Below are positions 18,584-27,554 of a stretch of DNA of 64,000 nt, piece by piece (within the stretch, counting starts at the first letter, position 1; the number at the start of each line of letters is the position of its first letter). Source of the DNA: Microcoleus sp. AS-A8 (GTDB lineage Bacteria > Cyanobacteriota > Cyanobacteriia > Cyanobacteriales > Coleofasciculaceae); assembly GCA_039962225.1 (NCBI GenBank), contig JAMPKV010000002.1:434001-498000 (forward strand), read 5' to 3'. The notes under the pieces were generated by a model, which was not told the DNA's origin, did not search any database, and was given only the letters and a program-made list of their open reading frames with translations. Both the position numbers and the translations under genes were made by a program.

Positions 18584-19204
18584 ATGTCCCAAAACTTGAT
18601 TACGGCTGGGGTCATTGACCCCCGGCAAATCCCTCTCGACCAAATCCGGCAGCAAGTCGCCACCTACCTCAAAATTCCCCTCCAGCAAATCGAGCATATC
18701 GAGTGCTGGAAACACCAAATCTGGGTCAAATTGGTGGAATCCCGTGCCAAATTTATTAGCTATCGCAGCTTACCCCTGTGGATTGACCAAGGATTGACGA
18801 CCATCTTTCGCTGCACTAACCGCCCCGATTTGGATCGTTTAGGTGAAATCTTGCGTACTGAACGAGACTGGTACGACGAGAATGAAATGTCTCAAGCGGT
18901 GCAACCTTGGCGCGACGCTTGGGCGAAACAAGCCCAACTCCTTCGGGAAGAGGACGAACGCCTGCAACCCTTTCGCGCCCATCAGCAGGCGGGGAGAGAG
19001 TGGTATTCGGCCTGGGAACGAATATTGCGCTGTTGTCACGATTGTACCGGACTCAAGCATTTAGCCCCAGAAATTCAGCGACAAAGCCAGGAATTTACCG
19101 ATTTACTTGACGTGACGGAAGCCATGCAACGCCTGTGGAGCGATCGCTGGAAGGAACTATCAGAAACGATGGTTGCGAAGCACACTGCCGAAGAGAGCAC
19201 CTAA
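18584..19204 (+). CDS. Hypothetical protein, paralogue of the 24640 gene
   Basis: Family not recognised. 206 residues. The N-terminal part (about 15-70) contains LKIPLQQIEHIECWKHQIWV and then FISYRSLPLWID. The gene at 24640-25059 has the same arrangement (LKIP..LIVRLECWAYVLFV and FISYRQLQQWRN), so the two are distant paralogues. The remaining 130 residues are charged and helical with many W and R (ERDWYDE, WRDAWAKQAQLLREEDERL). No signal peptide or membrane segment. It stands alone, downstream of the divergent RTX gene. Function unknown. Confidence 0.7.
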   Translation: MSQNLITAGVIDPRQIPLDQIRQQVATYLKIPLQQIEHIECWKHQIWVKLVESRAKFISYRSLPLWIDQGLTTIFRCTNRPDLDRLGEILRTERDWYDENEMSQAVQPWRDAWAKQAQLLREEDERLQPFRAHQQAGREWYSAWERILRCCHDCTGLKHLAPEIQRQSQEFTDLLDVTEAMQRLWSDRWKELSETMVAKHTAEEST

Positions 19205-19260
19205 TTTTTTAGCTGAAGTAGAACTATGGGTAAGCTTTCGGCCTCTCAAGAAAAGGATAT

Positions 19261-19280
19261 AGGGTGAGCAATGCCCACCC
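19261..19280. repeat. Palindromic repeat, AGGGTGGGCA type
   Basis: The word agggtgagcaatgcccaccc is a 20-bp imperfect palindrome. In reverse complement it nearly matches the repeat at 46925-46945. It is dispersed through the window in both orientations. Confidence 0.55.
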
Positions 19281-19300
19281 CTGAACGTTTTTGAGGATTA

Positions 19301-19492
19301 TTATTTCTTGTTCTCTGGTCGTTGGGTAGCCTCCTGATTCTCAGGCGCTTCTTCTGCTCTAAGTGCAGCAGTCCCTTCCGCCAGTAAATCCCCCGGCTCT
19401 ACGGATAAGTCAGCCGCTGTATCAATGCGACCATTGGCGTTTGTATTTGGTTTTACCGAATTGCCTTTATGGCTAGCATGTCCACTACCCAT
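19301..19492 (-). CDS. Small polar hypothetical protein
   Basis: 63 residues. A gagg ribosome-binding site lies 9 nt before the ATG at 19492, which supports translation. The sequence is hydrophilic and low in aromatic residues (MGSGHASHKGNSVKPNTNAN; LLAEGTAALRAEEAPENQEA), so it is probably disordered. No family is recognised. It is the only gene between the hypothetical protein at 18584 and the large chimeric frame. Confidence 0.5.
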   Translation of the reverse strand: MGSGHASHKGNSVKPNTNANGRIDTAADLSVEPGDLLAEGTAALRAEEAPENQEATQRPENKK

Positions 19493-19699
19493 GAGTCTTT
19501 ACCTCTATATCACGTATCTAAACACACCTCAGCTTAGACTTAGTGATTGAGACGATTACCCTATCCTGAGACTTAGATTCCGCATTTTGTTGCGATCGCT
19601 ATTTGCGATCGAAGACAACGAGTAAGTACCCCTGGCTCCAAAGAACAGTGGTTAAGCGGCTGTAAATGGTACGAAAGACCGACTAGAAAATGTTGGATT

Positions 19700-22600
19700 T
19701 TAGACCACTCGGTTCTGACGAATGCACTCGGCATACCAGTTAAAACTTGCTTTGGGAATACGTTTTTGCGTCTTGTAATCGGTGTAGAGGATACCGAAGC
19801 GATCACTGTAACCCCGACTCCACTCAAAGTTATCCATTAAACTCCACAGGAAGTAACCTTTGAGAGGATACTTTTCTTGGATGGCTCGATGAGCTGCCCT
19901 CAAGTACTGCCGCAGATATAAGATGCGATCGCTATCAATAACCTCGCCGTTTTCGTTTAATTCATCTTGGGTAATGCAGCCGTTTTCACTTACGAACACG
20001 GGCAAGTCATGACGCCCCAATGTGTCGCTCACATGACGAATCGCCCAATACAGGCTCTCAGGAATGAACTTTATCCAGGTTGCCTGCATCTTAGGATAGC
20101 TTTTGGGAAAGTCGAGGAGTTCGTATCCTTGTGGATTGTTAGCGGCACGGGCATATTTACCCGTGTACAGATTAATCCCAAAGTCATCGAGGGGTTGGTG
20201 AATCGTCTTGAGGTCACCGTCCTGAATATCGGGTGCATCAGCGCCCAATTCTTTTAGCATGATGGGACTATAGGCACCTGTGAGGGCAGGAAAAATGATG
20301 CCTCCATTGAACCAATACGTATGAAATGCTGTTTGGGCGGCTGCGATATCGGCGGCTGATTCAGTGAGGGGAACAGTTGAGCCAATGTCCAGAACTAGCG
20401 CGATCGCACAGGGTTTAGGCGAAGCCGCGCGGATGGCTTGACAGCCGAGTCCATGAGCTAGTAAGGCGTGGTGAGAGGTTTGCCATACTTCTTTTTTGGA
20501 GCTAACGCGGGTGCCAGGGGCGTTGTTGGGTTGGCTGTCTACACCGTAACCGAGATGAGTGAATTGGGAGATTTCGTTCAGGGTCATCCAGTGGGTGATG
20601 CGATCGCCTAATCGAGTGACAATGGCGGTAGCATAGTCCGCAAAGTCGGATGCGATCTCCCGACTGCGCCAAGAACCGTACTTGTCCTCTAATGCTTGCG
20701 GCGAGTCCCAATGGAATAAGGTGGCGTGGGGGGTAATGCCGTATTTGTTTAACTCATCAAGCAGACGTTTGTAGAAATCGACGTCTTCTTCATTCACTTT
20801 TCCTCGACCATCGGGAATAATGCGAGGCCAAGCGGTGCTGAAGCGATAGTGCTTGACGCCCAGTTGTGCCATTAACTTGATGTCGTCTTTGTAGCGGTGG
20901 TAGTGGTCGCAGGCTACAGCCGGTGAACTACCATCTTTAATCCGTCCGGGGATAGCACTGGCTGCTTGTAAGTCCTTCATTGATCTCTGATAGTCTTTTA
21001 GAGCCATATAAGCGCTACTCCGCATATTGTAAGCATTAGCATCGTTAGGGTTGAGTTGAATTGCCTGAGTGAAATCCTTAACCATGTGTCCATCATCTAA
21101 CCCATAGCGCAGTCGCACTACATCCCGTTCGCCGGGGCTAAGAGTGTCAAGAACACTTTCTAGGTCTTCCCGAAGCAGATTTTTGGAAACCTGATCCTCT
21201 GGGGTTTCGCCATCGGCTTCAATGAAGTCTCCAAGGCGAGAGTCTTCTTCTTTCCCGATTGGCGTTTCTAAGGAGATTGGCAGTTGAGCAGATTTGGCAA
21301 TGAATCGCAGCTTCTCGATGGTCATTTCCATACGTTCTGCAATTTCTGCTTCTGTCGGTTTGCAACCCAATTCTTGGGCAAGAATTTTGGTCGTTTTTTT
21401 GATACGCGAGATCGTTTCATAGAGATGAACTGGCAAGCGGATAGTACGGGATTGGTCGGCGATCGCTCTCGTTATTGCCTGTCGAATCCACCAAGTAGAA
21501 TACGTGGAGAACTTGTAGCCTTTTTCATGATCAAACTTTTCTGCCGCACGAATCAAACCCAAGGAGCCTTCTTGAATTAGGTCTTGGAATGATAGACCCC
21601 GATTCATATATTTCTTAGCAATTGAAACCACCAAGCGTAGATTTGCCTGCACCAATTTATCTTTAGCCCGTCGCCCAATGTAGAGGCGATGGCGGAAGGC
21701 TGGTAAAGCCATATTCACCTCCATTGCCCATTCACTGTCTTGCGGCTCCCGTTCTAACTGCTCATACAAGCGCTCGCGTATACGCTCTAATTCCAATAAG
21801 TCAGCAATCTTACGGGCTAGCTCAATCTCTTCGTCTGCCCGTAACAGGCGTATGCGACCAATCTCTTGTAAGTATAGGCGGATTGAGTCCTCTGTATAGT
21901 GCTTCTTTTTAGTTCGACCATGATGGGTAGAGTAAATCTCATCAGGCTCACCTTGTATTAAGACTGAGTGATTGACAGTTGGGAATAAGTGGCTTGCTGG
22001 TTGTGGTAATGTCTCAAGTTTAGTCGCTCTGTATCGGAGTACTGGCGATAGGCTAAATACCTTTTGTACCTTAAATTTTGAACCATCTGGGTTAGTAATT
22101 ATTGTTCCCGGTGTAGGTAGTTTTGCATTGAATTCCCTGGCTCTCTGTTGCCACTCCTGACAATGCTTATTCAGTGCCTTTGGATTCAACTGAATTATCT
22201 GTGGTTTCTGGTTAGGTAGGGCGATGGCAATCAAGGCGTGTTTTATAGCCAATCCGTAGGTCTTGTTTGCTGCATCTAGATAAGCCGCACATTGGATTTT
22301 ATATTCGTGTATCTGCTCCTCCGAACAAGGCTCTTCGCGGGTTTTCCAGTCTATAAGACAAAGCACTTCTTTTAATTGCACAATGCAGTCTACTTTTCCC
22401 CAATAACCCAGTTCTCGGTGAAATACCTCAGCTTCTACGTGCAGTACTTTTTGTATCTGCTTAAGCGCAGGCTCAATTGACCTCCTCCACGGCTCTAGGT
22501 CTTCAGGACAAGGTGTTGAACTTTGCTGGAGATACTGTTCTATCCACTTGTGTAGCCGTATACCACGATGTCGCGCTTCCACTGCTGATTGTTTACCCTT

Positions 22601-22879
22601 TACAGAAGAGTGAGCGCTTGTTTTGTAAAATTCTTTCGTTTCTCTGAGGATACGTCCGACACTCCCTAATTTCTCTTTAATACACCGACGAAACCATGCG
22701 AGTGAATCTCTATCACTTTGCAATCTACATAGGCTTCCTGCTAAAACTGGCTCATTGAGGCTGTCAAAGATGATATCGAGGGCTTTATAGTTACGTTCCT
22801 GGCAGCAATCGAGTACTTGATTGATTAGACTTTTTGGTTGTGTCATGGATAGCAATTCTTGCTGGCGGTGAGAATACAC
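19700..22879 (-). CDS. Chimeric frame: PD-(D/E)XK nuclease / sigma-70 / TPR / GH1 glucosidase
   Basis: A single 1059-codon frame joins parts of four unrelated families. Residues 1-280: a RecB/MGME1-like PD-(D/E)XK nuclease region with D164 (GKVDCIV) and D177-W-K179 (LIDWKTR). Residues about 325-596: an RpoD/SigA-type sigma factor with region 1.2 ([20 protein letters not shown]), region 2 ([36 protein letters not shown]) and region 3. It breaks inside region 4.1 at [10 protein letters not shown], so the -35-binding helix-turn-helix is missing. Residues about 598-640: one TPR fragment ([20 protein letters not shown]). Residues about 644-1059: a GH1 beta-glucosidase lacking its first ~45 residues (strand 1 and the QxEG region). 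It keeps acid/base E769 (TLNE) and nucleophile E965 (VSENG). Joins lie near 21085 and 20952. It may be a real fusion, a shuffled relic or a mis-assembly; neither sigma nor glucosidase function is likely to be intact. Confidence 0.75.
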   Translation of the reverse strand: MYSHRQQELLSMTQPKSLINQVLDCCQERNYKALDIIFDSLNEPVLAGSLCRLQSDRDSLAWFRRCIKEKLGSVGRILRETKEFYKTSAHSSVKGKQSAVEARHRGIRLHKWIEQYLQQSSTPCPEDLEPWRRSIEPALKQIQKVLHVEAEVFHRELGYWGKVDCIVQLKEVLCLIDWKTREEPCSEEQIHEYKIQCAAYLDAANKTYGLAIKHALIAIALPNQKPQIIQLNPKALNKHCQEWQQRAREFNAKLPTPGTIITNPDGSKFKVQKVFSLSPVLRYRATKLETLPQPASHLFPTVNHSVLIQGEPDEIYSTHHGRTKKKHYTEDSIRLYLQEIGRIRLLRADEEIELARKIADLLELERIRERLYEQLEREPQDSEWAMEVNMALPAFRHRLYIGRRAKDKLVQANLRLVVSIAKKYMNRGLSFQDLIQEGSLGLIRAAEKFDHEKGYKFSTYSTWWIRQAITRAIADQSRTIRLPVHLYETISRIKKTTKILAQELGCKPTEAEIAERMEMTIEKLRFIAKSAQLPISLETPIGKEEDSRLGDFIEADGETPEDQVSKNLLREDLESVLDTLSPGERDVVRLRYGLDDGHMVKDFTQAIQLNPNDANAYNMRSSAYMALKDYQRSMKDLQAASAIPGRIKDGSSPAVACDHYHRYKDDIKLMAQLGVKHYRFSTAWPRIIPDGRGKVNEEDVDFYKRLLDELNKYGITPHATLFHWDSPQALEDKYGSWRSREIASDFADYATAIVTRLGDRITHWMTLNEISQFTHLGYGVDSQPNNAPGTRVSSKKEVWQTSHHALLAHGLGCQAIRAASPKPCAIALVLDIGSTVPLTESAADIAAAQTAFHTYWFNGGIIFPALTGAYSPIMLKELGADAPDIQDGDLKTIHQPLDDFGINLYTGKYARAANNPQGYELLDFPKSYPKMQATWIKFIPESLYWAIRHVSDTLGRHDLPVFVSENGCITQDELNENGEVIDSDRILYLRQYLRAAHRAIQEKYPLKGYFLWSLMDNFEWSRGYSDRFGILYTDYKTQKRIPKASFNWYAECIRQNRVV

Positions 22880-23059
22880 TTCTCTCTTAAAGTTCCCGCT
22901 AGGGACTTGCTACTAACATTTATGACAGCATAATTTTTTTAAGCGCCGAGATGTAGATACCCGTCGGTTTACATTCCTTTAGGCCTTACACTTGGCTGGG
23001 AGCGATCGCTCCTCACATAAAAGCGAGATCGCATCCTCCCAAAAACAGCCTCTTTTCAG

Positions 23060-23407
23060 TCACGCCTGCTCCTCTGGTGGAACGAGAGGCTCGATTTGTT
23101 GGATGAGTTCAGGAATAGAAATTGTTGCTACATTCCATACCTCATCCAAATCCACATCGTCATAGTCATGAATCAGAATATCTCGCATTCCAGCCATTTG
23201 TCGCCACGGTATTTCTGGATGACTGCCTCTAAATGCTTCCGAGAGTCGCTTAGTTGCTTCTCCTATAATTTCCAGTTGTCGCATGACAGCAGACTGACGC
23301 ATCAAATCCGTCTCAAATGTATCTCTATCAGCACCTACTACAAACATTTGCACCAGTCGTGCTGCTACCAAAATATCTGCAAGAGAACTTAAATCACGAT
23401 GCAGCAT
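23060..23407 (-). CDS. hepT: HepT-type HEPN toxin (DUF86)
   Basis: About 115 residues from the ATG at 23407. A frame from 23467 would add 20 residues, but that stretch overlaps the coding end of the antitoxin, so the internal start [13 protein letters not shown] is preferred. The HEPN active-site motif R-x4-H-x-Y is present as RDILIHDY. HepT proteins are RNases or targets of AMPylation in MNT/HEPN toxin-antitoxin pairs; the cognate MNT enzyme adds AMP to the tyrosine of this motif. The start overlaps the stop of the upstream MNT gene by 14 bp, implying translational coupling. The gene is last in a four-gene minus-strand operon. Confidence 0.88.
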   Translation of the reverse strand: MLHRDLSSLADILVAARLVQMFVVGADRDTFETDLMRQSAVMRQLEIIGEATKRLSEAFRGSHPEIPWRQMAGMRDILIHDYDDVDLDEVWNVATISIPELIQQIEPLVPPEEQA

Positions 23408-23711
23408 AAATAACTTCCGCCGAGCTAAGAATGGCTTTCCGGCGAATATAATTACGGCTGCGCTCAATTCCTCGTTTGCTAACCAAATCTACCTTACGCT
23501 CAAAAATCACCTCTAGCTCATCTTGCATATCTACATGATTGAACAGTGTCCATCGAGCATCAGGTGAAAACGCCACGAGGACATCAATATCGCTATCTGG
23601 ACGGAAATCATCTCGCAGCACCGAACCAAAAAAAGCAAATTCTGTGATTTTCCAGCGTTGGCAGAAGTCTGCAATTTTATCTATCGGGATTTCGATATTT
23701 TGTACAACCAT
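23394..23711 (-). CDS. mntA: MNT-type nucleotidyltransferase antitoxin
   Basis: About 105 residues from the ATG at 23711 (a GTG lies just before it). The minimal nucleotidyltransferase signature is complete: [20 protein letters not shown], that is GS-x9-DxD, followed by a later acidic segment. Small MNT proteins act as antitoxins that AMPylate HepT. The next gene encodes HepT with a 14-bp overlap. Upstream, 36 bp away, is the second of two XRE regulators. The gene order XRE-XRE-MNT-HepT on one strand suggests a single regulated transcript. Confidence 0.88.
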   Translation of the reverse strand: MVVQNIEIPIDKIADFCQRWKITEFAFFGSVLRDDFRPDSDIDVLVAFSPDARWTLFNHVDMQDELEVIFERKVDLVSKRGIERSRNYIRRKAILSSAEVIYAAS

Positions 23712-23750
23712 CACGCTGCCTATCCAAATGAATCTAAAGGAGCGATCAAC

Positions 23751-23963
23751 CTACTCTTCTAAAACTTCAACCACATCATCAATCATCACATCAAATACAC
23801 GGGCGAGTTTCTGCAAAGCCGTATAGTCCACAGTTGCCAGATTGGGAGAATGGGCATAGCTTCTGACTGTACCGTAGGGGATTCCTGAGCGATCAGAAAC
23901 TTCTTTAAGTGTCCAACCCTTTTCAGCAGCTAGTTCCCGAACTCGCAACCTAATTAATCCCAT
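23751..23963 (-). CDS. XRE-family HTH regulator, second copy
   Basis: 70 residues, almost entirely a helix-turn-helix: MGLIRLRVRELAAEKGWTLK, EVSDRSGIPYGTVRSYAH, then TVDYTALQKLARVFDV. A gagg ribosome-binding site lies 9 nt before the ATG. It is the same length as the upstream XRE protein, with about 45 of 70 positions identical by my count, so the pair is a tandem duplication that has diverged. It sits 27 bp downstream of that copy and 36 bp upstream of mntA. Probable role: DNA-binding repressor of the operon. Confidence 0.85.
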   Translation of the reverse strand: MGLIRLRVRELAAEKGWTLKEVSDRSGIPYGTVRSYAHSPNLATVDYTALQKLARVFDVMIDDVVEVLEE

Positions 23964-23990
23964 CCAGATAAGCCTCAGAGGTTAATAAAC

Positions 23991-24203
23991 CTACTCTTCC
24001 ACAATCTCCACTAAGTCTTCAACAGAAATACCAAACACGCGAGCCATTTTGTGTAAGGCAGTGTAGTCAACGGTTGCCATGCCTGAAGACTTTGCATAAG
24101 TTGCGATCGTTGTATATGGAACACCTGTTCTATTAGAGACTTCTTTTAACGTCCAACCCCTCTGCTCAGCAAATTCCCGAACTCGCAACCTAATTAATCC
24201 CAT
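23991..24203 (-). CDS. XRE-family HTH regulator, first copy
   Basis: 70 residues from the ATG at 24203. An upstream ATG at 24314 in the same frame would add 37 residues (MGCLRKGDRSNVF..), but the extension has no counterpart in the paralogue and would cross the palindrome at 24216-24235, so the short form is chosen. HTH: GWTLKEVSNRTGVPYTTIAT, followed by TVDYTALHKMARVFGISVED. It is the first gene of the XRE-XRE-MNT-HepT operon, with a perfect palindrome 12 bp before its start, consistent with autoregulation. Binding is inferred. Confidence 0.83.
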   Translation of the reverse strand: MGLIRLRVREFAEQRGWTLKEVSNRTGVPYTTIATYAKSSGMATVDYTALHKMARVFGISVEDLVEIVEE

Positions 24204-24215
24204 TCCACCGTTGAC

Positions 24216-24235
24216 AAATACGAGTACTCGTATTT
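24216..24235. promoter_or_regulatory. Perfect 20-bp palindrome, candidate operator
   Basis: The sequence aaatacgagtactcgtattt is a perfect inverted repeat without spacer. It lies 12 bp before the ATG of the first XRE gene. Position and symmetry fit an operator for a dimeric HTH protein that controls the toxin-antitoxin operon. The centre contains agtact. Confidence 0.7.
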
Positions 24236-24334
24236 CAATGAACTTATGAACGACAAGCGATCGCCCTCGTGCCCGGAAAACATTAGAGCGATCGCCTTTC
24301 CTCAAACATCCCACAAAGTGGGAAGGATAGCTTT

Positions 24335-24643
24335 ATGATACCAAAATCACAGGCTGGCAAGATGAAAAAGTTAGACCAGGCAACCTTTCGAGGAGAAGGG
24401 TGGCAACTGGTCACAGACAGCCAAGCTATTGCGTCAATCCTCAAAGCCATTGCCGTTAAGGATGATGAATACCGTTCGATGTATGTCCTGACTGGAGTTG
24501 ATCAGGCTTTAGTTTCGGTACCAGGTTCTACCTCTTTGCTGGAAGTATGGGCGGGTTGGCACAAAGAACCTCGCAATGGACGCGCCTTTGTCTGCCTCTA
24601 TGACAGAGGGAAAGCCTACACTGAGCAAGGGCAAGAATTATGA
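24335..24643 (+). CDS. Hypothetical protein upstream of the 24640 gene
   Basis: 102 residues, start ATG at 24335 (a second Met at residue 10 is possible). An aaggat ribosome-binding site precedes the ATG. The sequence is globular in appearance, with alternating strands and helices (GWQLVTDSQAIASILKAIAV; SMYVLTGVDQALVSVPGSTS; AFVCLYDRGKAY). No family is recognised. The stop overlaps the start of the next gene (ATGA), so the two are probably translated together. It is divergent from the XRE-MNT-HepT operon. Confidence 0.65.
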   Translation: MIPKSQAGKMKKLDQATFRGEGWQLVTDSQAIASILKAIAVKDDEYRSMYVLTGVDQALVSVPGSTSLLEVWAGWHKEPRNGRAFVCLYDRGKAYTEQGQEL

Positions 24644-25059
24644 CTACTCTGTTTCGTCGCCTCCAGCCTGCTCAGAAATTCCGGATTACCATACATGAGA
24701 TCGCACAAATCCTAAAAATTCCTCAACACCTGATTGTGCGCCTGGAATGTTGGGCATATGTACTATTTGTCCACCGCCAAGACAAAGGGGGACAATTCAT
24801 TAGTTACCGCCAGCTACAACAGTGGCGCAATGCTGTAGCCTGCCAGATGCAGAATTGCTCAACTTGGCAAGAGTTACGATCACTTTGGCTAGCCATTGAA
24901 TTCGATTACAAAAGGCACAAAGAGCAGTACGACGACAAGCATTACCCGTTTTTATCTCAAATCTGGACAAAATACTGGCATAAGCTTTGGGATGAAGAAC
25001 CATTCAGCGATTCGCTAGCTCATAAAACTCGCTTCAACTTGAGTGAAGAATTGAGCTAA
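24640..25059 (+). CDS. Hypothetical protein, paralogue of the 18584 gene
   Basis: 139 residues. The first 70 residues share the pattern LKIP..LI..LECW....V........FISYR.L..W with the 206-residue protein at 18584-19204. The rest (WLAIEFDYKRHKEQYDDKHY, then WTKYWHKLWDEEPF) is charged and aromatic, like the other protein. Start overlaps the upstream stop by 4 bp, as in a two-gene operon. The 3' end overlaps the convergent TrpF-like gene by 45 bp. Function unknown; a nucleic-acid or membrane role cannot be told from sequence. Confidence 0.7.
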   Translation: MTTLFRRLQPAQKFRITIHEIAQILKIPQHLIVRLECWAYVLFVHRQDKGGQFISYRQLQQWRNAVACQMQNCSTWQELRSLWLAIEFDYKRHKEQYDDKHYPFLSQIWTKYWHKLWDEEPFSDSLAHKTRFNLSEELS

Positions 25060-25689
25060 CTTCTTCTCATCCAATTTTCCATCGGTGCGAACACCACTAC
25101 AAACATTCACGCCAAAGGGTTGTATTTGTTGAATGGCATCAAGGACGTTATCCGCCGTAAGTCCCCCCGATAGGAACACAGGCACATCCACTAACTCCCG
25201 AATCTGTCGGCTAGTTTCCCAACTGTGAATATGCCCCTTTCCACCCAGTTCTTTTATGTCCTGGGATGGATTGCCAGAATCCAACAATAATCCATGAACG
25301 TGAGGAGCCATCGAAACAGCCTCTTCTATGGATTCTTTATCGTTAACATGAATCACCTGAACGATCGCAATTCCTGGTAATGCCTGACGTAAATCATCGC
25401 AAGTCCCGGATAATAGGCGATCGCAAATCTGCACCGTATTTACACCCAAGCGTCGTTGCTGTGCGATAATTCCCAACGTATCGACCTTACTGGTTACCAA
25501 AAACGAAGATACCGCAGGCGGCACAATAGCAGCGACTTGGGCGATCATCCCTTCGGCAAGTACTCCAGGCCCACTGGGCATATCGGGAACTAAGCCCAAT
25601 GCCGACGCTCCGTAACGAATCGCGAGATTGGCTTCTTCTACACTGCTAATGCAGCAAATTTTTACTCTAGGTCGTTTTGTGGGTTCCAT
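25015..25689 (-). CDS. trpF: Divergent phosphoribosylanthranilate isomerase (TrpF-like)
   Basis: 224 residues with a (beta/alpha)8 barrel like TrpF, which isomerises phosphoribosylanthranilate in tryptophan synthesis. Visible: RVKICCISSVEEANLAIRYGA, with the catalytic-type Cys in KIC; VQICDRL; a LLLDSG segment with the general-acid-type Asp; VPVFLSGGLTADNV; and FGVNVCSGVRTDGKLDEKKL. Odd points: the SPR-V substrate loop of classical TrpF is replaced by MPSGPGV, and KICG is KICC. This may be a paralogue with another substrate. The 3' end overlaps the convergent gene at 24640-25059 by 45 bp. It lies downstream of the DUF3352 gene with a hairpin between. Confidence 0.72.
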   Translation of the reverse strand: MEPTKRPRVKICCISSVEEANLAIRYGASALGLVPDMPSGPGVLAEGMIAQVAAIVPPAVSSFLVTSKVDTLGIIAQQRRLGVNTVQICDRLLSGTCDDLRQALPGIAIVQVIHVNDKESIEEAVSMAPHVHGLLLDSGNPSQDIKELGGKGHIHSWETSRQIRELVDVPVFLSGGLTADNVLDAIQQIQPFGVNVCSGVRTDGKLDEKKLAQFFTQVEASFMS

Positions 25690-25733
25690 CTGAGATCTTG
25701 CATTATAGTCACTGAGCCGTCAATCCCACCAGA

Positions 25734-25758
25734 AAGTAAACCCTTGCAGGGTTTACTT
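25734..25758 (-). terminator. Hairpin between DUF3352 gene and trpF-like gene
   Basis: Arms of 11 bp (aagtaaaccct / agggtttactt) with a tgc loop. On the minus strand, a short ttct follows, so it may end transcription of the DUF3352 gene. The T-run is weak; it could also be an interspersed hairpin. Confidence 0.5.
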
Positions 25759-25805
25759 CTTACTTCAGCCTTCAGTTGACGGCTATTTTCCCGGAAGAGT
25801 CTGAA

Positions 25806-27554
25806 TTAGACTGCGTCGGTGTTATCCAAGCGGAAGAAGAGCTTGCTCCGTTGGACACCCTTGTCGCTACCATAACTGCTAACACTGAGCGATCGCAAAT
25901 GCTCAAAGAAGGGTTTTGCTACAAGTTCCACCACTCGAACAATCGGTAGCTGACGCTCAATCAGCGTTCCACTCTCTCGCCAGTCAAGATACAGATAGCC
26001 ATCATTGGGCTGAGGTAAGGGCGCGATCGCATTGTTAAATCGGTCACTCTTGACTAAAGAATTTTCCACGCCTTTGAGCGCTTGATTCATGGCCTCAATC
26101 GAAGTCGTGAAAATCTCATAATCCCCTACAGCCGTGTGGGCACCCCCTACTTGTGCCTCTAACTTCATCAAACGCTTATCTTTACTCCCAACCGGAGTCG
26201 CCGAGGTAACCAGCTTCGTCCAGGCGGTGATGGCTGTATCTCCTAGGGGCAGAGAGCCTACACTCAATCCTCGTTGCTTAGCAACAGCGTCTAGATGCTC
26301 AATAGATGACTCCGCTGCATCTGAACCTTTTTGCGCCACAAAAATCCAATCGGGATTGCCTCGATCTGGACGCGGCATCATCGAGAGGGCATATTCGCCT
26401 TGCACCCAACTAAAGATATCCTCTGGCAGTTGAATCCCCCAGCGTGACTGCAAACTGGCGACAGCTTGTTCAAGCAGGGGTTTGAGAGCATCCTCACTTC
26501 CCTCGCCGGATGAGAGTTGAGTCCAGAGTTGGTTCAAATTAGTTCCTGCGATCGCCAAAGCACTTTGGGCGGGAATGTACTGCAAAGCTGCCACCGGCTC
26601 AGACAGGGTCGGTTCTCGGCTGCTATCATTCGCTTCTGACCCCAGTAAAGCCGTTTGTGCGACTAACCCTAGACGGTTCAAGGAGAGGCCAAGAGCAAGG
26701 GTTTCAGACCCCTTGAACGAGTCTCGCACGGGGGCTGGCTGTTTGGAAATCCATGCGGCTAGGGAGGGTATATTGACAAAACTTAGGCCAATCCGTGGCT
26801 CAGAGAGAGTTTCCAGCATTTGCTGGTACTCGTGGTCATCCTCTAAGCTGAGGTTGGCGGCTTGGACATTGTTGAGGGCATCGCGCAATACCTTGGGGTG
26901 ATTGGCAAATAAAACGAAGCGATCGCCCACTACCGCACTCGTTAGGGCTTCGGGCAGGGGGCTTTGAGGGGAACCCGAACCGTTGGTAGATGCCTCAATT
27001 TGGCTTAGGGGTCGCCTGTAAATCAGGTTCACGCCCTTGTACTTTTCAAAGACGATATCGTCAACGCTTGTCGCCGCCTGTTTGGAATAAAACAGTTGCA
27101 AGAACTCCCGCGCCCGTTCTCCGTCCTTCGTCTTGACGACGAGTAGATAGCCAGGTTGGGTTGCATTGGCTGGGTTGCGGTCAAAGTCTAAAGAGGTTAC
27201 CGCCAGGGTGATTTCATCGCCCAGCCAGGGTTGAATATCTCGCTGATAGTTTATGTCCGTGTTGAGCAGGAGGCTGTTTTCGATTTGGTTGAGTTCGGCA
27301 CGCGCTCGCCGTCGTGCGATTGGACGTGCTACCAGTTGCCGAAATGCCTCCAATCGCGCTGGGTTCACCAGGAGTGATACCATAGCCGGTGACTGTTTCG
27401 GCACAAAAATAGCAGCCGTGGGATTGGCCACTACTCCTTGTTGTAATAAATTTAGGGGGCTTTGAGAGGTTAACCAGAAAAAGCCAGCCACTGCAATCAA
27501 CAGTAACCCAATGGCTCCTGCTGCCAGGACATAAAAAAATGAGCGTAGCTTCAT
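25806..27554 (-). CDS. DUF3352 protein, membrane-anchored
   Basis: 582 residues. A single N-terminal transmembrane segment (YVLAAGAIGLLLIAVAGFFW) is followed by a large extracytoplasmic region that starts SPLNLLQQGVVANPTAAIFV and SPAMVSLLVNP. This layout matches cyanobacterial DUF3352 proteins. Repeated strand-helix blocks include FLQLFYSKQAATS, YLLVVKTKDGERAREFL, AALQYIPAQSALAIAGTNL and PEDIFSWVQGEYALSMMPRP. The C-terminus ends SKLFFRLDNTDAV. No catalytic motif is apparent and no function is known. Periplasmic or lumenal exposure is inferred. It is separated from lpxB by about 310 bp. Confidence 0.85.
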   Translation of the reverse strand: MKLRSFFYVLAAGAIGLLLIAVAGFFWLTSQSPLNLLQQGVVANPTAAIFVPKQSPAMVSLLVNPARLEAFRQLVARPIARRRARAELNQIENSLLLNTDINYQRDIQPWLGDEITLAVTSLDFDRNPANATQPGYLLVVKTKDGERAREFLQLFYSKQAATSVDDIVFEKYKGVNLIYRRPLSQIEASTNGSGSPQSPLPEALTSAVVGDRFVLFANHPKVLRDALNNVQAANLSLEDDHEYQQMLETLSEPRIGLSFVNIPSLAAWISKQPAPVRDSFKGSETLALGLSLNRLGLVAQTALLGSEANDSSREPTLSEPVAALQYIPAQSALAIAGTNLNQLWTQLSSGEGSEDALKPLLEQAVASLQSRWGIQLPEDIFSWVQGEYALSMMPRPDRGNPDWIFVAQKGSDAAESSIEHLDAVAKQRGLSVGSLPLGDTAITAWTKLVTSATPVGSKDKRLMKLEAQVGGAHTAVGDYEIFTTSIEAMNQALKGVENSLVKSDRFNNAIAPLPQPNDGYLYLDWRESGTLIERQLPIVRVVELVAKPFFEHLRSLSVSSYGSDKGVQRSKLFFRLDNTDAV

